From Manis javanica (Eukaryota > Chordata > Mammalia > Pholidota > Manidae), in the NCBI RefSeq assembly GCF_040802235.1, contig NC_133172.1, positions 29,903,738 to 29,967,737 of the forward strand: DNA of 64,000 bases. Reading direction: 5' to 3'. Under the pieces are notes generated by a model. It saw nothing but the letters and a program-made list of their open reading frames with translations. It made no database searches and was not told where the DNA came from. Both the position numbers and the translations under genes were made by a program. Numbering within the stretch: position 1 is the stretch's first letter; the number at the start of each line of letters is the position of its first letter. Below are positions 49,145-61,078 of the stretch, piece by piece.

Positions 49145-51110
49145 ACATTAGCATTACTTTTGCATGTGGTTAGCTTAGTGTTTCCAGATACATATTTGAG
49201 TCGCCAGTAGAACCTGAATGCAGAACTCTGTGAAAGGAGGTGGTGCTTCCTGACTTGTCAGTGATAGTGATGATGACCCACCTTCACTGGTTTTATTTGA
49301 TTTCTGAATCCATATTCTCTACCAGAGTACTTGACCCAATTTAGAAAATGTCTCCAAGTGTAGCCATGATTCATAGTAGAAAGAAAAAGGCAACTTACTA
49401 CCAGATTAGTTAATTTTGCCCAATAGCCATTAGACATCAATTGATATTAATCTCTATAGTGAGGCTGATATTTACATTTTCTAAGGTAACTCTGAATTCA
49501 TCTTTTTCTATCATTAATTTACTTCACTATTATTTCATTACTTATTAATTTACTTATTTACTTATTGAATCATACATTGTAGTAAGTAACCATAAATACT
49601 ATTTTAAGCATGGCATGGTAAAAATAGATGTATTCATAAACAGTACTGTTATTTGCTATTATTGATGCTTACTTCAGATCCATTACTAAACAGACATAAA
49701 TACATACACGGGCCTCTATCTTTACAAATGAAGTGTAAGTCAGACTTATTATTACTCATATTATTACTCATATTATTACTACTCATAAATAATTATGGAT
49801 ATGGTGTTCTTGAAAGTTAAATTTTAAATAAGAATCTGCTGTTGAAATAACACACTTATTAAATAATTTTTATAATAGCACCCATTTGTAAAACAAATTA
49901 AATTTAAAATGACTTTTTAAATAACTCCCTTCAAAGTACAAGGAACCGAGTGTGTGAAGAGCTGTTTAGCCTTTTAATGTACATACTCTGCCTATCCAGA
50001 AAGAAGATGTGGACCACATTGCTGGCGTCCACAGATGCTTGATGTCTAGGATGCATAATGAAAAAATACATTGTTCCTAAAATTATCCAACCCCTTCTTA
50101 AATCTTGTTATTGTGCTTTTTTACTGGTCATTTTATTATTTTTTTTACTAAAATAATTGGATTACAAATACTTTTCCTAAATTTGAAAAAGCAGACAATT
50201 AACTCAGTATTTTCTAAATGAAAAATGGAAACCAAAATGTTCATTGAAAAATGGCATCTATGCTAACCTCTGATACTACCTTTTTCAAAATCCTAGTAAA
50301 GCCAGAATAAGATACAGAAAAATCTGCTGGAATCTTGGAAGAGGTACCATTAACAATAAAGCCAGCAGGCCTGGCCTGAGAAATGGAATTAAATCAACAA
50401 TATCAATGATCTATTATTGCTACTTACCCTAGATAAAGTATGAAGAGCAGAGGTAGTTTCGTGTTATCTGAAATGTTAGCCTGAGTCTCCTTGCTCCTGC
50501 ATTCATGGTAAGATGCGTGCAAATGTATAATTTCATGTTAGATGAAAGTCTAAAGTCCTTAAAGTGGATACTGAAATGAGGGGAAAGAAAGAAAAAAAGA
50601 AAGCACACTTCTTCGGATAAAATATTATAGACTATGTAAAAGGTAACATCATGCTTACGTATAGAAGTTCTGAAGAAATAGGGATAAGAAAAATATGCTA
50701 GAGTGTTCTTGGGAGCATGCACATAAAATACAGAAATCTGGGTTCATACTAAACATGATTAAAAGTCAGAAGAGGAGACAGTGGTGTCAGAGTAAGGCAA
50801 GATGGCTTGCAGGGACAACAAGGTGAGATGCAAAGACCTTAAGTTGAGATTAGAAGGAAGTCAAAATAAAAGATATTTCAAGAGTGAAATAGCTCTAACA
50901 AAATTTAAAAACAAAGCAGCATTGGCAGCAGAAAAGAGCAGCATCTACAAAATGGGAAATAAAATCAGTAATGTAATGGGAAAACAGAATTTCCCAAAAT
51001 GCAGAATTAAAAAGCAACTGTAAAAGATGAGAGAAAATGATAGGCAGACAAGACAAACGGCTGAGGCCCAATCAATGCATCATTGGCGTTATAAAGTAGG
51101 GAATGAGATA
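49145..51110. other. About 2 kb, nothing recognised
   Basis: AT-rich with a TTATTACTCA repeat at about 49746-49785. No coding region supported. Confidence 0.5.
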
Positions 51111-51114
51111 TGGG

Positions 51115-51400
51115 AAATGGACCAAAGTTCCAGCAAAGTCAGAGCAATGCATATAGGGACTTTTCTGCGTTAAAATACACCTTTGTATACAGAACAACGC
51201 CTTGATTTGGTTCAAACAAAAAAAACCACATCTGTAAGCATCTTCAAAAATTATTGAATTGCAATTTTTTATTATGAAAATGTTCAAATACACAGAAAAG
51301 TTGCAAGAATAGTAAGACAAAACCCGTATACATCTTAACTAGATTCCGCAATTGTTATCATTTTGCCACAATTGGATTTTATACATACAAGGGCATGGTG
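51115..51400 (-). mobile_element. Old L1M-type fragment, probably minus strand
   Basis: CAGAAAAGTTGCAAGAATAG, ACCCGTATACATCTTAACTA and GATTCCGCAATTGTTATCAT are typical of reversed old L1 3' regions. Boundaries approximate. Confidence 0.55.
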
Positions 51401-54400
51401 TGTATGTCTATCTGTGTGTGTGTTTATGCACTTAAATTCTGCGTGAGAATTCAGGTAGAAAATATTTCATTACAAAGGAACAAAAACCAGTTGTCTTCAA
51501 AATTCTCTCTTGTGAATCAAATTTCCAGAAGACAAGGGAACAATATCTACAATGTTTTGAGAGGGAAAGGACATGATCCAATTATTTTATGCCCAACCAA
51601 GCACTCTTTAGTAAATACTGAGAACAGAAAAGCATTCTTATGTAACTAATATACCAGAAAATATATCATTTATGTGCCCGTTGTTAGAAAAAAAACTTGT
51701 TTAAAAATGCATGTTAGCTAATTTGAGAAGTAAATAATATTAAAAGCCCAAGAATAAAACTTAGATGGGAAAATGGACTAAGATAAGCATGAAATTCAAT
51801 AATATGCATGATTAACTGTGATGTAAATCTGTCAAGAGAATGTAGGTTCCAAAAATGGTTGCATTTTGGAGATAAGGGTTTATATAGTGTTAAAACCTGT
51901 TAGTAAAAAGAGTGAATGAAAGGTTTGAGAGAACGCAAGCATGCTATAGTATTGTTATGTAGGAAAATAAGAAGATTCAACTTTCTTAGCTCTCATATAA
52001 CAAAAAAATACAACTTGGGGAATTCAAAGAAAGTAAAAACAGAAACGACAAAAACACTAAAAAGTGAGAGAAAATACAAAATAATCAAATACAAATCTCT
52101 AGTATATTAAAGTCTCCAGTAAAGGGAAAGAATACCAGGTAATTAAAACAAAATTGAATACTATCTTTTATGCTCATAAATTAGAAAATATAATGAAAAA
52201 ATAGATTCCATTCATAGTAGAAATGAACACCCAAAACCACTAAGGAAAGACTCCAGGATATAGTATGAAGGCCTAACAAGTACATGCAATCTTCCAGAAA
52301 TGGAATAAGTATTAGGAATAGAGTTGTGAAAGAGCTTACAATTTAATTATACAGGACAGATTGCAGAAAAACTCTAGTGTGATGAGTGCTGGAGAAAGGC
52401 AAATACAGAGCATTAACTGAGCATATAGCCTTGAACAGTGGGGAAGAGAGTGTCTGGAAGATTGGTGGAAGGCTTTCGGTGGGAGAGCACCAAACAGGTA
52501 AAGGCGCAGAGGCAAGAAAGGGAAGGCGCTCGCAGCGCTGACAACTCCCCGTGTACCTAACAGACGTTCCCACGCTTTGTCAGCAGGAAGTAGTGACACA
52601 TGGCATGCATCGGTATGGCTATCCAACTTTAGGTATTGTTCCATTTTAAAAATAATACATATTAAAACTTTTACTATAACTTTCTTGTTTCATACGCATA
52701 CAAATAATTATACTTGAGTCTTTAAAGTATCCATATTCAATTTTGTGTATAACTTGAGCAGCATATTTAATTTCCATATTATTTTTTCTTTTTGCTGAAT
52801 TGAAAACTCAAACTTTATATCAGAAAGTGCCACTGAATTTGGATTTCTGAATTTTTGAACACCAATTACATAAAGAAACTCTACAAGCTTTAAGAAAGAG
52901 AATCTAGTTACCCACCAAACACAGAATTATTTTAGCATCATTTGCACCATTAATGGCTGACAATAATGGGTGATTAGTGACTTTTGAGTTCTAGGGAGAA
53001 TGATTTTTAGCACCATAAAGCTATATTGACACAGAATAATATTTAATTATAAGATTTTAAAAAGTTTTTGAAGGTTTTGGTTTAATAAATAATTTATTTC
53101 ATAACAAAATTGTTGTGGAAATAAGAATAGATGTTACCAACCTCACTGATGGGTTAAGACCTAAATATAAAAATTAAAACTATCAAATTACCAGGAAAAT
53201 ATTATGTTAGAGTCAGGAAAATCTTTTCTAAGCATAGCATAAAATCCAGAGAACCCCCCAAAAAGAAAAACTGCCAATTGACATTATAAAAACAAAAATG
53301 ATTGTACATAAAAAATAATGTAAACTATTCAGAAAGTTAGCTATGATATAAAAATATTTGTAGGACAAACTATTTAAAACATATTATATAAAGAGGGTTT
53401 CAAATCCATAACCAAAAGATAAATATTCTAATACAAAACTCTTTAGGAGTGCATCTTTAATGTAATCATCTTACATAAATTTTAAAGTCTATCCAACATT
53501 TCCTATTATTTTCTCATATACTTGATTTTGGGTTTTTTTTGTTACCCATCTTTAAAACTCCTTTAGTTGCTATTCTAATTTATAAGTCAAAATAACTTTT
53601 TGTAGTGTCTTTGTTTCAGTGATACAACCTCATTGAAAGGAGTAAGAGAAAAGGGCTGGCTGAAGTAACTTTGGAGATTAGTGTCATCTGTAAGGCTAAA
53701 GGCAAAGAAAATTGTAAATTCTAGTTGAAAAATTGTTTCCCATGGAGTAATAGTTAACAATTCTGAAACCACTGCACATTATGCTGGAATTGAACAACTA
53801 AGTAAATGAATGTTGTTGGATGGTAGGAACCTGTTGGAGTGAGAGTTTTCAGATGAGAAAGGGGGGAAGCTAGAATGATCCACGTGGTAATGAATCAATG
53901 TTGGTGACATCACTGTGTACTCAGATTTAGCTTAATATAGATATAGATGATTACATATAGAAATATTTACATATATCTATATGTACACAGGTTAGTATAT
54001 ATACAATATATCTCTTTGCTCTGTCAGAGGACCAAGAAGCCATTACACACAGTAGCAATGATCACACTCAGAACCCAGAATTTTGTTTATAATTCCTTTC
54101 TCTAGCAAAAAGAAACCCACGCTCTCTGGTGAAATGCCTGAATCTAGAACTGGGAAGGAAATATGCCAGATGAGTTTAGAACATCTTAGAGTGCGAGAAA
54201 GTAAGGAAGTGACCATCCCCAAAAGATAGGAGAATGTCAAAGGGATATATCACTAACAGAAAGAACTCCTGTGACCAAAGTTGAAATAATCTGAGAAAAA
54301 ATAGTACTGGATTATGAACCAAAGTATAAAGTAAATATTTATGGGTTCACACTCATGTAAATAAATGATTTTGCAAAAAAGTAAGTGGAATAGAATCAAC

Positions 54401-55010
54401 AAATCTCCCATGCAGAAGAATTCCAAATAATTTATGTCGATACTCTGCCCTTAAAAGAGTTAGAGTAACTCCCTACTCTGTAGATATGAGCATTGCATAG
54501 GTTTCTTAAAGATTAAGGTGTGGAAAGGGAGGAGGAAAAAGAGTGACTTTGCGGTGGAGAAACCTGGCAAAAACTATTTCAAATAAAGTAGTCAAGGTTA
54601 AGGTTAATTAGAAGTCATATTAATGATATGTATACTTGATATGATGTATGATAAGAATAGCACTTTGTGTTTGTGTCCTTCTTCCCAAAACATGTAACTC
54701 CAATGTAATCATGAGAAAAACATCAGACAAATACCAAGAAACATTCTGCAAAATACTAATAGTCCTTAAAATTTTCAGTGTGACTAAAAATAGGAAAAGT
54801 ATGGGTGTGTCCTGAAACAGAATAAACAAATTAGGGATAAACTGAGGAAAGCTGAATAAAGTATGGACTTTGTTAATACTGCATGTAATTATTGGTTCAT
54901 TAATTGTGACAAATGTACTATACTAATATAAGATATTTAGGAAAACTGAGAGTGGGTTAAAAGGGACTCAAATATTATGCATTATTTTTGTAAGTCTGAA
55001 ACTGCCCTAC
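51401..55010. other. About 3.6 kb, mostly unrecognised, perhaps old L1 scraps
   Basis: AT-rich. Stretches near 52160-52290 and 53130-53450 have the adenine-rich character of decayed plus-strand L1 but cannot be placed. A TATA/ATAG-type repeat lies at about 53935-54015. The 102-codon frame at 52644-52336 shows no family resemblance. Confidence 0.45.
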
Positions 55011-55019
55011 AATAAAAAG

Positions 55020-56225
55020 TTTACTTAAAATAGTCTTTTTAATCAATGTTGCTGGAACAATTGGGTACCCATATACCAAAAAATCAGATATTAAACCAAA
55101 AATTTAAAAATATTAAATTAATCATAGAACATGAATCATATATGAATTTTCTAGAAGAAAACATAGCTGAACATATTCATTACTTGGACTTAGGTAAAGA
55201 TTTCCTAAATATGACACAAAAAGCATAAGTAATAAGCTTTTAAAAACTGATAAATAAGACAAAATTAGAACTTCTGTTCTTTAAATGTGCTCAATAGAGA
55301 CCAAAAGGCAAGACATTTACATTTATAAAAAATTTTCATGTAAACAAAGGGCATATTCAGATATTTATTTTTTTCTTAATAGAATAAGACAAAAATACTT
55401 ATTAAAAGGGCAAATTACTTGAACAAACACTTTAAAAATAGAAAGTATTCACATACAAAGAAGGACATGAAAAATTTTCAACATCATTTCATTATTCATT
55501 AGGACAATACAAATTATTTCAAACTCATGAGAATTGCTAGAATTACAAAAATGGCTGATAATACCAAGTGTAGGGAAGATATGGAGCCATTGAGCATTTT
55601 ATACATCACCAGTGGGCACACAGTATGAGACTGTTACTTTGGAGCGGCCATTTATCAATTTCTTACAAAGTTAAGCATGCAGTTATATAACCTGGAAGTC
55701 CTTCTCCTAGGTATTTACTCAAGAAGAGTGGAAATAGACATTCACACAAAGAATTCCTATTGAATGTTCATAGCAGCTTTGCTCATAATAATCAAAGACT
55801 GGAAATACAAATGTCCATCAACTGGAGAACAGATAAACCAATTGCAGAATACTCTACAATGGACGGTACCCAGAAATAAGGAGGATAAATTGCTTTAGAC
55901 ACCACAAGTAAATGTCAGTAGCATTATGTTAAGTGAAAAAAAGTAGACACAAACAGCTATATTCTATTTTCCATTTGTAATAAGTTCTAGAAAAGGCAAA
56001 GTTAGAGTGATGAGAAAGCAGAAGAGTATTTGCTTGGGGCTGAGGGTAGGGAAGGATTTACTGAAAACAGACATGAGAAAACTGTTGGGATGACAAAAAT
56101 ATTCTATATCATCATTGTGGTTATTTGTGGATTACATTTGTCAAAACTCATGGGACTTCACACTCAAAATGGCAATTTTTATATGTCAATTATGCCTTAA
56201 AAAGTCTGATTAAAACATAAATTAA
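55020..56225 (+). mobile_element. Old L1 ORF2 3' half and 3' UTR, plus strand
   Basis: Begins with ATCAATGTTGCTGGAACAAT, continues AACATAGCTGAACATATTCA and AAATGTCCATCAACTGGAGA, and ends in TATGTCAATTATGCCTTAAA. This is the order of an ancient L1 ORF2 C-terminal region and 3' UTR. No usable frame. Confidence 0.75.
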
Positions 56226-57235
56226 CTTTCATATTAAATAAAACATAAATTAATTTTCATATTAAATTAGTACTGTTCAGCTGTAAACATCTAACTGCTC
56301 CTTTCATGGCTCTTTATTTGAACTGTTTGGAATGGCATATTTACATCTCACTTTTATGTTATTGAACCTTAGGATCTCTTTAACTTCATTTACAATTTTG
56401 TTATGAAAGAAAAGCTATCTGAATGTAGTAATAGAATTTGGTTACTGGGCCTAAATTTGCTATTAATTTCAATAGAGTCACTTAAATTATATCATTTATT
56501 TCACCAAAATCAGCCTGTTCATCAAGAAAATAATCTGTGATATACCATGTGAATCAAAATCATGAAGTACTTTATTTGAAATGTTAGTTCATACTACTTG
56601 TAGCCTCATCATAATATCTAATTCATTTATAGGTTGTGAAAATATTTTCAAAAGATATAGTCTGAAAACCAGAATTCAGACCAACAATGGCTGTTTTTAA
56701 TCTATTCATTCTTTTCAGCTGTTTCCTATGGAGTATACTCAGTATACTTTCAGTCTTAGTCAGTCAGTAGTTACCTTTAAAAAAAATTAATGGGCTTTTC
56801 CAAATACCCATCTTGAAACCATAAGAAACCATGTTCTTTGGATCAATTTCTATTATTTCACATTTTATACATACATTTTAAAAATCACAGATTAGAGGCA
56901 TATTTCCTTTTAAGAAACATAACAGTTTGTGCAAACCCAGTGTTATTAGAAGGCAGCGCCATCAGTGGATGACTCTAGTAACAAGCATAACTCATTTACT
57001 TTAGAAACCACAGATCTGGCTTGGATTGAAAGTAACTGAATCAGCTTGGTGTGTTCCTTTAAGCTGGTCCAACTTCTTCTTTTTCTGCAGAATTCAGAAT
57101 TCCTTTAGTATTGTTAATCATGACATAGAATTATCTCTAAATTTGTTAGTCAATTGATTGAACATAGTTTCATGGTATAACTATTTCAAATGCTATTATT
57201 CATTTTATTTATAATGATTTGAGAAGATGGATGAT
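56226..57235. other. About 1 kb, nothing recognised
   Basis: AT-rich, no coding region or identifiable repeat. Confidence 0.5.
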
Positions 57236-57239
57236 TTGC

Positions 57240-57345
57240 CAGAGGTCATTAGGAGAGAGAGAGAGAAAGACAGTGGGGACAGGGCGAGGGGAGGAGGGTG
57301 GGAGGGAGAAAGAGAGGCAGAGAGAAAGTGTTCAGAGTAAAAGAA
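57240..57345. repeat. GA-rich simple-sequence block
   Basis: Purine-rich run (GAGAGAGAGAGAAAG, GGGGAGGAGGGTGGGAGGGA). It causes the Ser/Pro/Leu-rich frame on the other strand. Confidence 0.85.
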
Positions 57346-57729
57346 AGTGACAAACGTTAGGTTTTGCGAATGCTTGGGTGGTGGTCTTTTCATTTCATGA
57401 CACTGCTAATTAACACATGAGTGATTTGTGGGTCATGGATAAAATATGCAAGTAAATACCCAAGGGTGAATGCTGCAAACATGCAGGAAATTTTTATTGT
57501 ATTTCTATAAGACTAAATTATTAGCCTTTCCATACTGGTAAACGTTTAACATGTGTGAAATAAAAACTCATATGTGATATAAACATAAAATGTATTAATG
57601 GAATGGAAGTTTTTTCCTACTTATGAAAATTTTTTTTTAATTTTATAATAGAAAGGAAATAGTTCCATGAGCTGTATTGCCTAAACTATGTGTGGTGACC
57701 ATGAAAATACACAGCTAATATTTCTAGCT

Positions 57730-58080
57730 GTGGGAAGCCCGAGTGATTGAAGGTCCCACCTGCTGCCCTGGATCCACCATCACGGCAGTGCCAAAGCTAT
57801 ATACTCCCCAACGTAGCTCCCGGCCAGTACCTGACATGGCGAGGTACTAAGGCAGGCTCGGTGTGGCGAGGCCGGGACTCTTCCATCTGGAGCCTCAACT
57901 TCATGCTTTCCCTCCGTCCTAGCTGCAGTAATAGGTTCTCTCAGTACAATCCTCCTCATTCCTCTCTCTCCTTCCACGGGAGTCCCATCAGCATCAGGGT
58001 GGGAAGGCCCTCCCACCTGTTCCTGTTCCTCCCCGTTAAATCTATCCCATGTCTAATTCCATCTTGGGATCCCTTTTTAA
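57730..58080. other. GC-richer island of unknown origin
   Basis: Contains several CpGs (CATCACGGCAGTGCC, GGTGTGGCGAGGCCGGGAC, CTCCCGGCCAGTACC) and an open frame of 113 codons on the plus strand (57747-58088). It resembles no protein I know and could be an old LTR, a retrocopied UTR or a host element. Sharp composition contrast with both flanks. Confidence 0.45.
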
Positions 58081-58734
58081 AGGCATAAACTAACACACGT
58101 TTCTTCTTAATAGTTCTGATCTTGAGTTTCTGTACTTATAAAATATAGAAAAAGATCTTCACTTTGCTTACTGAGTAGGATTTCAGTTTGAATTCACAAA
58201 GAGGGCACTTTGAAAGCACTATTTATAAATGCATTGCACATATTTTCATCTAAAACACATTATTTCCTGTACAAAGAAGAAACAAAAACACTATGAATAA
58301 ACTGTGAAATGCCAGCAATTATAAAATGTAACTCAATTCCAGAGGAAAAAAAAATGCGTATTTTAGAGTCAGTGAAAGTGATCGTTATTGTTTCCATTAT
58401 AAATAAGTGTTTCTCAGTATAGGTAGCATACAGCATATCCTTCATTTCTCATAACTACCTTTGTGATGTATAGCCTTTTTTGTCTTGAAGAATACAAAAT
58501 TAATAAAATTCCTCTACATGCTCAGTTCCAAACATTTGCTTACATATCTGGTTGCACATAAGAAGAAACAACAGTTTAATTACACATATGTTACATCTAG
58601 TTTAGTGCAAATGCCCTTGAGACAAAAAAGAAAAGCCCAGAAAGTCTCACTGATAATTGGATGTCATTAAGTGCTTTTATAAATTTCAAAACAACATCTT
58701 CTAATTCATTAACTGACTTCCACCAGAGTTCTCA

Positions 58735-58870
58735 GGCTAAAAGTGTTTTTATCATTTTGTGGCTGGGCAAATGGAAAAGGTAAGTAACTTCATGAGGTCA
58801 CACAGAAAAACAACCAAGGCCAGGGATATGCAGTCCAAGATTTTGACCATTTGACAGTCTGCTTTAAGAG
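58735..58870 (+). repeat. MIR element
   Basis: ATTTTGTGGCTGGGCAAATG, AAGTAACTTCATGAGGTCAC and ACAGAAAAACAACCAAGGCC fit the MIR core (gaps relative to the usual order are small). Confidence 0.7.
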
Positions 58871-59100
58871 TCTGTATCTTATAAATACATTAGCTTTGCA
58901 GAAATGCACTTTTTAAAAGATTATTACTTTCAGAAAACTATGCTGAGACTTCCAAAATTTTACCAGTAATGTGACTTTTTTTTTTTAAAGGCTTGCAAAA
59001 ATTAAGAATGTTAGTTCAGGATAAGTTTTCTGAGTCTGGAGTCTCTTGGCTTTTCCTCATTTGTAAAATGTCACACTGATTATATGAACTGAGTGGCTCT

Positions 59101-59249
59101 ATTTTTTTTTTTTTTTAGATAATTATTTTTTATTGAAGGGTAGTTGACACACAGTATTACATTAGTTTCAGGTGTACAACACAGTGATTCAACATTTATA
59201 TACATGATAATTCTAGGTACCAGCTATCACCATACCAAGTTGTTACAAT
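59101..59249 (-). mobile_element. L1 3' UTR fragment, minus strand
   Basis: T run at 59102-59116, then TTTTTTATTGAAGGGTAGTTGACACACAG-type reversed 3' UTR. It stops where the poly(T) of the retroviral copy begins (59250). No continuation was found on the other side of that copy. Confidence 0.8.
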
Positions 59250-59271
59250 ATTTTTTTTTTTTTTTTTTTTT

Positions 59272-59594
59272 GAGAGGGCATCTCTCATATTTATTGATCA
59301 AATGGTTGTTAACAACAATAAAATTCAGTATAGGGGGGTCAATGCTCAATGTACAATCATTAATCCATCTCAAGCCTAATTCTCGTCAGTCTCCAATCTT
59401 CTGAAGCATAACGAACAAGTTCTTACATGGTGAACGAATTCTTACAGAGTGAATAAATTCTTACATGGTGAACAGTACAAGGGCATTCATCACAGAAACT
59501 TTCGGTTTTGATCATGCAATATGACCTATAAACCATCAGGTCAAATATGAATATTCATTTGATTTTTGTACTTGATTTATATGTTGATCCCACA
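59272..59594 (-). repeat. LTR U3-R segment of retroviral remnant B
   Basis: Starts TGTGGGATCAAC after a short purine tract (AGGAGAAA). It contains a repeated ATGTAAGAA(C/T)T(T/C)(A/G)TTC motif and an AATAAA signal (59295-59290) 18 nt before the poly(A). U5 is absent. Matches 11411-11723. Confidence 0.65.
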
Positions 59595-60231
59595 TTTCTC
59601 CTATTATTATTATTATTTTTATTTTTAATAAAATGCTGAAGTGGTAGGTAGATGCAAGATAAAGGTAGAAAACATAGTTTAGTGCTGTAAGAAGGCAAAT
59701 ATAGATGATCAGATTATCAGGTGTGTGCCTATGGACTAAGTATTAATCCAGGCTAGACAAGGGCAGCAAGACATCCACGGATGCAGAAGATTTCTCTCAA
59801 AGCAGGGGTGGTGAGGTTCTGAGCCTCACCTCTGTTGATCCCCAAATTCTCACCTGATGGCCCCCCTGCGACTGTGCCTGTCTTAGGTTGTTCCTCCCTT
59901 GAGGAATCTTACCCGTCTCTGGCTAACCAGTCATCTTCCGGGGCCATACAGGGAAATGTAAAGTTGGTAAGTGAGAGAGAAGCCATATTGTTTGCAAAGG
60001 TTAGCTTTTTACTTCTTTGCAGATTTATGCCCTGTGGCTTCTATGCCCAGCACTTGTCTCGAGGTATCTTTACCACCTGGAGGAATTATGATACTCGGTA
60101 AATTCGATATGAGGCACGAATTCTATTTAAGGTTTGTAATTAGGAAGGAAGAAGAAAAGCTATAGATGTAGCATATGAAGGAAACTTGGGAGGATTGATT
60201 ATTTCTTTGACATATCTTCTTGTATAGTACC

Positions 60232-60673
60232 TTAAGTATGTATAGGTTTTAAACTACTAACTAATTTGCACACACATATTAACATAATAGGAATACGGTG
60301 ACATAAACAAAGCAAATCTATAATTACCAGCCATCTCCAGTGAAGCCAAGAAAACCATTTAGGCACCCTAGGCATTTGTGAAAATTTATCTATGATATGA
60401 TGGATATTGTCCAACTGTACTTGAACCATCAGACAAATTAAAGCAGCCCATTTCTGGGATCTGTTCACATCCCATATGTTCTTTTAACCATAGATAGTCT
60501 ATAGTCATGAGATTTTGGGGTGCTACAACTTGCACCCCTCCCAACTCCTGGTTGAGTTCCAACAGTACAGATCCAGTCAAATTCGTTGTCTCACTGTATG
60601 CACATGCCAGCCTAGACATCTCCCTCCTCCTTCTTATGGCAAGTCCAGGAGACGGTGGGCTGGATGCAGCCAC
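60232..60673 (-). pseudogene. Retroviral Env transmembrane-subunit remnant
   Basis: Two overlapping open pieces: 60673-60386 (95 codons) and 60468-60232 (78 codons), separated by a frameshift. The first has an Ala/Arg-rich start, then a transmembrane-subunit region with MTIDYLWLKEHMGC. The Cys motif reads C69-X6-G76-C77, where many retroviral TM proteins have CX6CC. The second has a membrane-proximal Trp-rich stretch and a hydrophobic anchor (WLVIIDLLCLC). The surface subunit is absent. This is a dead, incomplete relic. Confidence 0.6.
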
Positions 60674-60769
60674 AACCGCAGCATCGTCCGGATCCCTGTG
60701 GAGGCTTTTTGATGATCATCCCCCGGCACGAGTCCTCCAGAGAGTGCTGATGCCGGAAGCTCCTCCTCA

Positions 60770-60875
60770 TATCGTATCTTAGTTCATTTTCTGGGTATCC
60801 AAGCTAGGCCTTGATCTTCTGCGTAGAAACAAACAGACCCTTTGCCCACACTTTGACATGCCCTCTATACCACTG
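60770..60875 (-). pseudogene. Possible retroviral integrase C-terminal tail
   Basis: A frame reading WYRGHVKVW, then after a shift GSVCFYAEDQGLAWIPRK, resembles the C-terminal DNA-binding end of betaretrovirus-type integrases (pattern WxGP...GxGxVxV...WIP). Short and frameshifted; assignment tentative. Confidence 0.4.
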
Positions 60876-61078
60876 TGCAGAACTCATTGGAGGTCAGCAC
60901 ACAGTAACTGCTTTTTTTTTTTTTTTTTTAATTAAGAGAAAGGAATATTATCAGAAAAGAGTACCTCCATAGCTGATCATCTGACACCCTTTAAGTGATC
61001 AACATTAAGGATATTTAAAGCATGCGTTGATCTTTGATTTACCAATAGTTTTATCCTGTTAAGGAGTAATCCCCCTTT

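Larger units (their letters stand above)
59250..61078 (-). mobile_element. Endogenous retrovirus remnant B, ending in poly(A)
   Basis: In minus orientation the order is an unidentified stretch (61078-60929, with an A run at 60928-60911), an integrase-like C-terminal tail (about 60870-60770), an Env leader-like and transmembrane region (60673-60232), degenerate sequence, a purine-rich AGGAGAAA, and an LTR U3-R segment (59594-59272). It ends at poly(A) 59271-59250. It lacks most of pol and the Env surface part. It is damaged by stops and frameshifts. The end at a polyadenylation site instead of U5 suggests a retrotransposed transcript. A later L1 (61079 onward) truncates it. Confidence 0.7.

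Noticed and set aside
52336-52644. 102-codon minus-strand frame with some CpGs
   Set aside because: No recognisable domain and the overlapping second frame is equally open, so no reason to prefer a gene.
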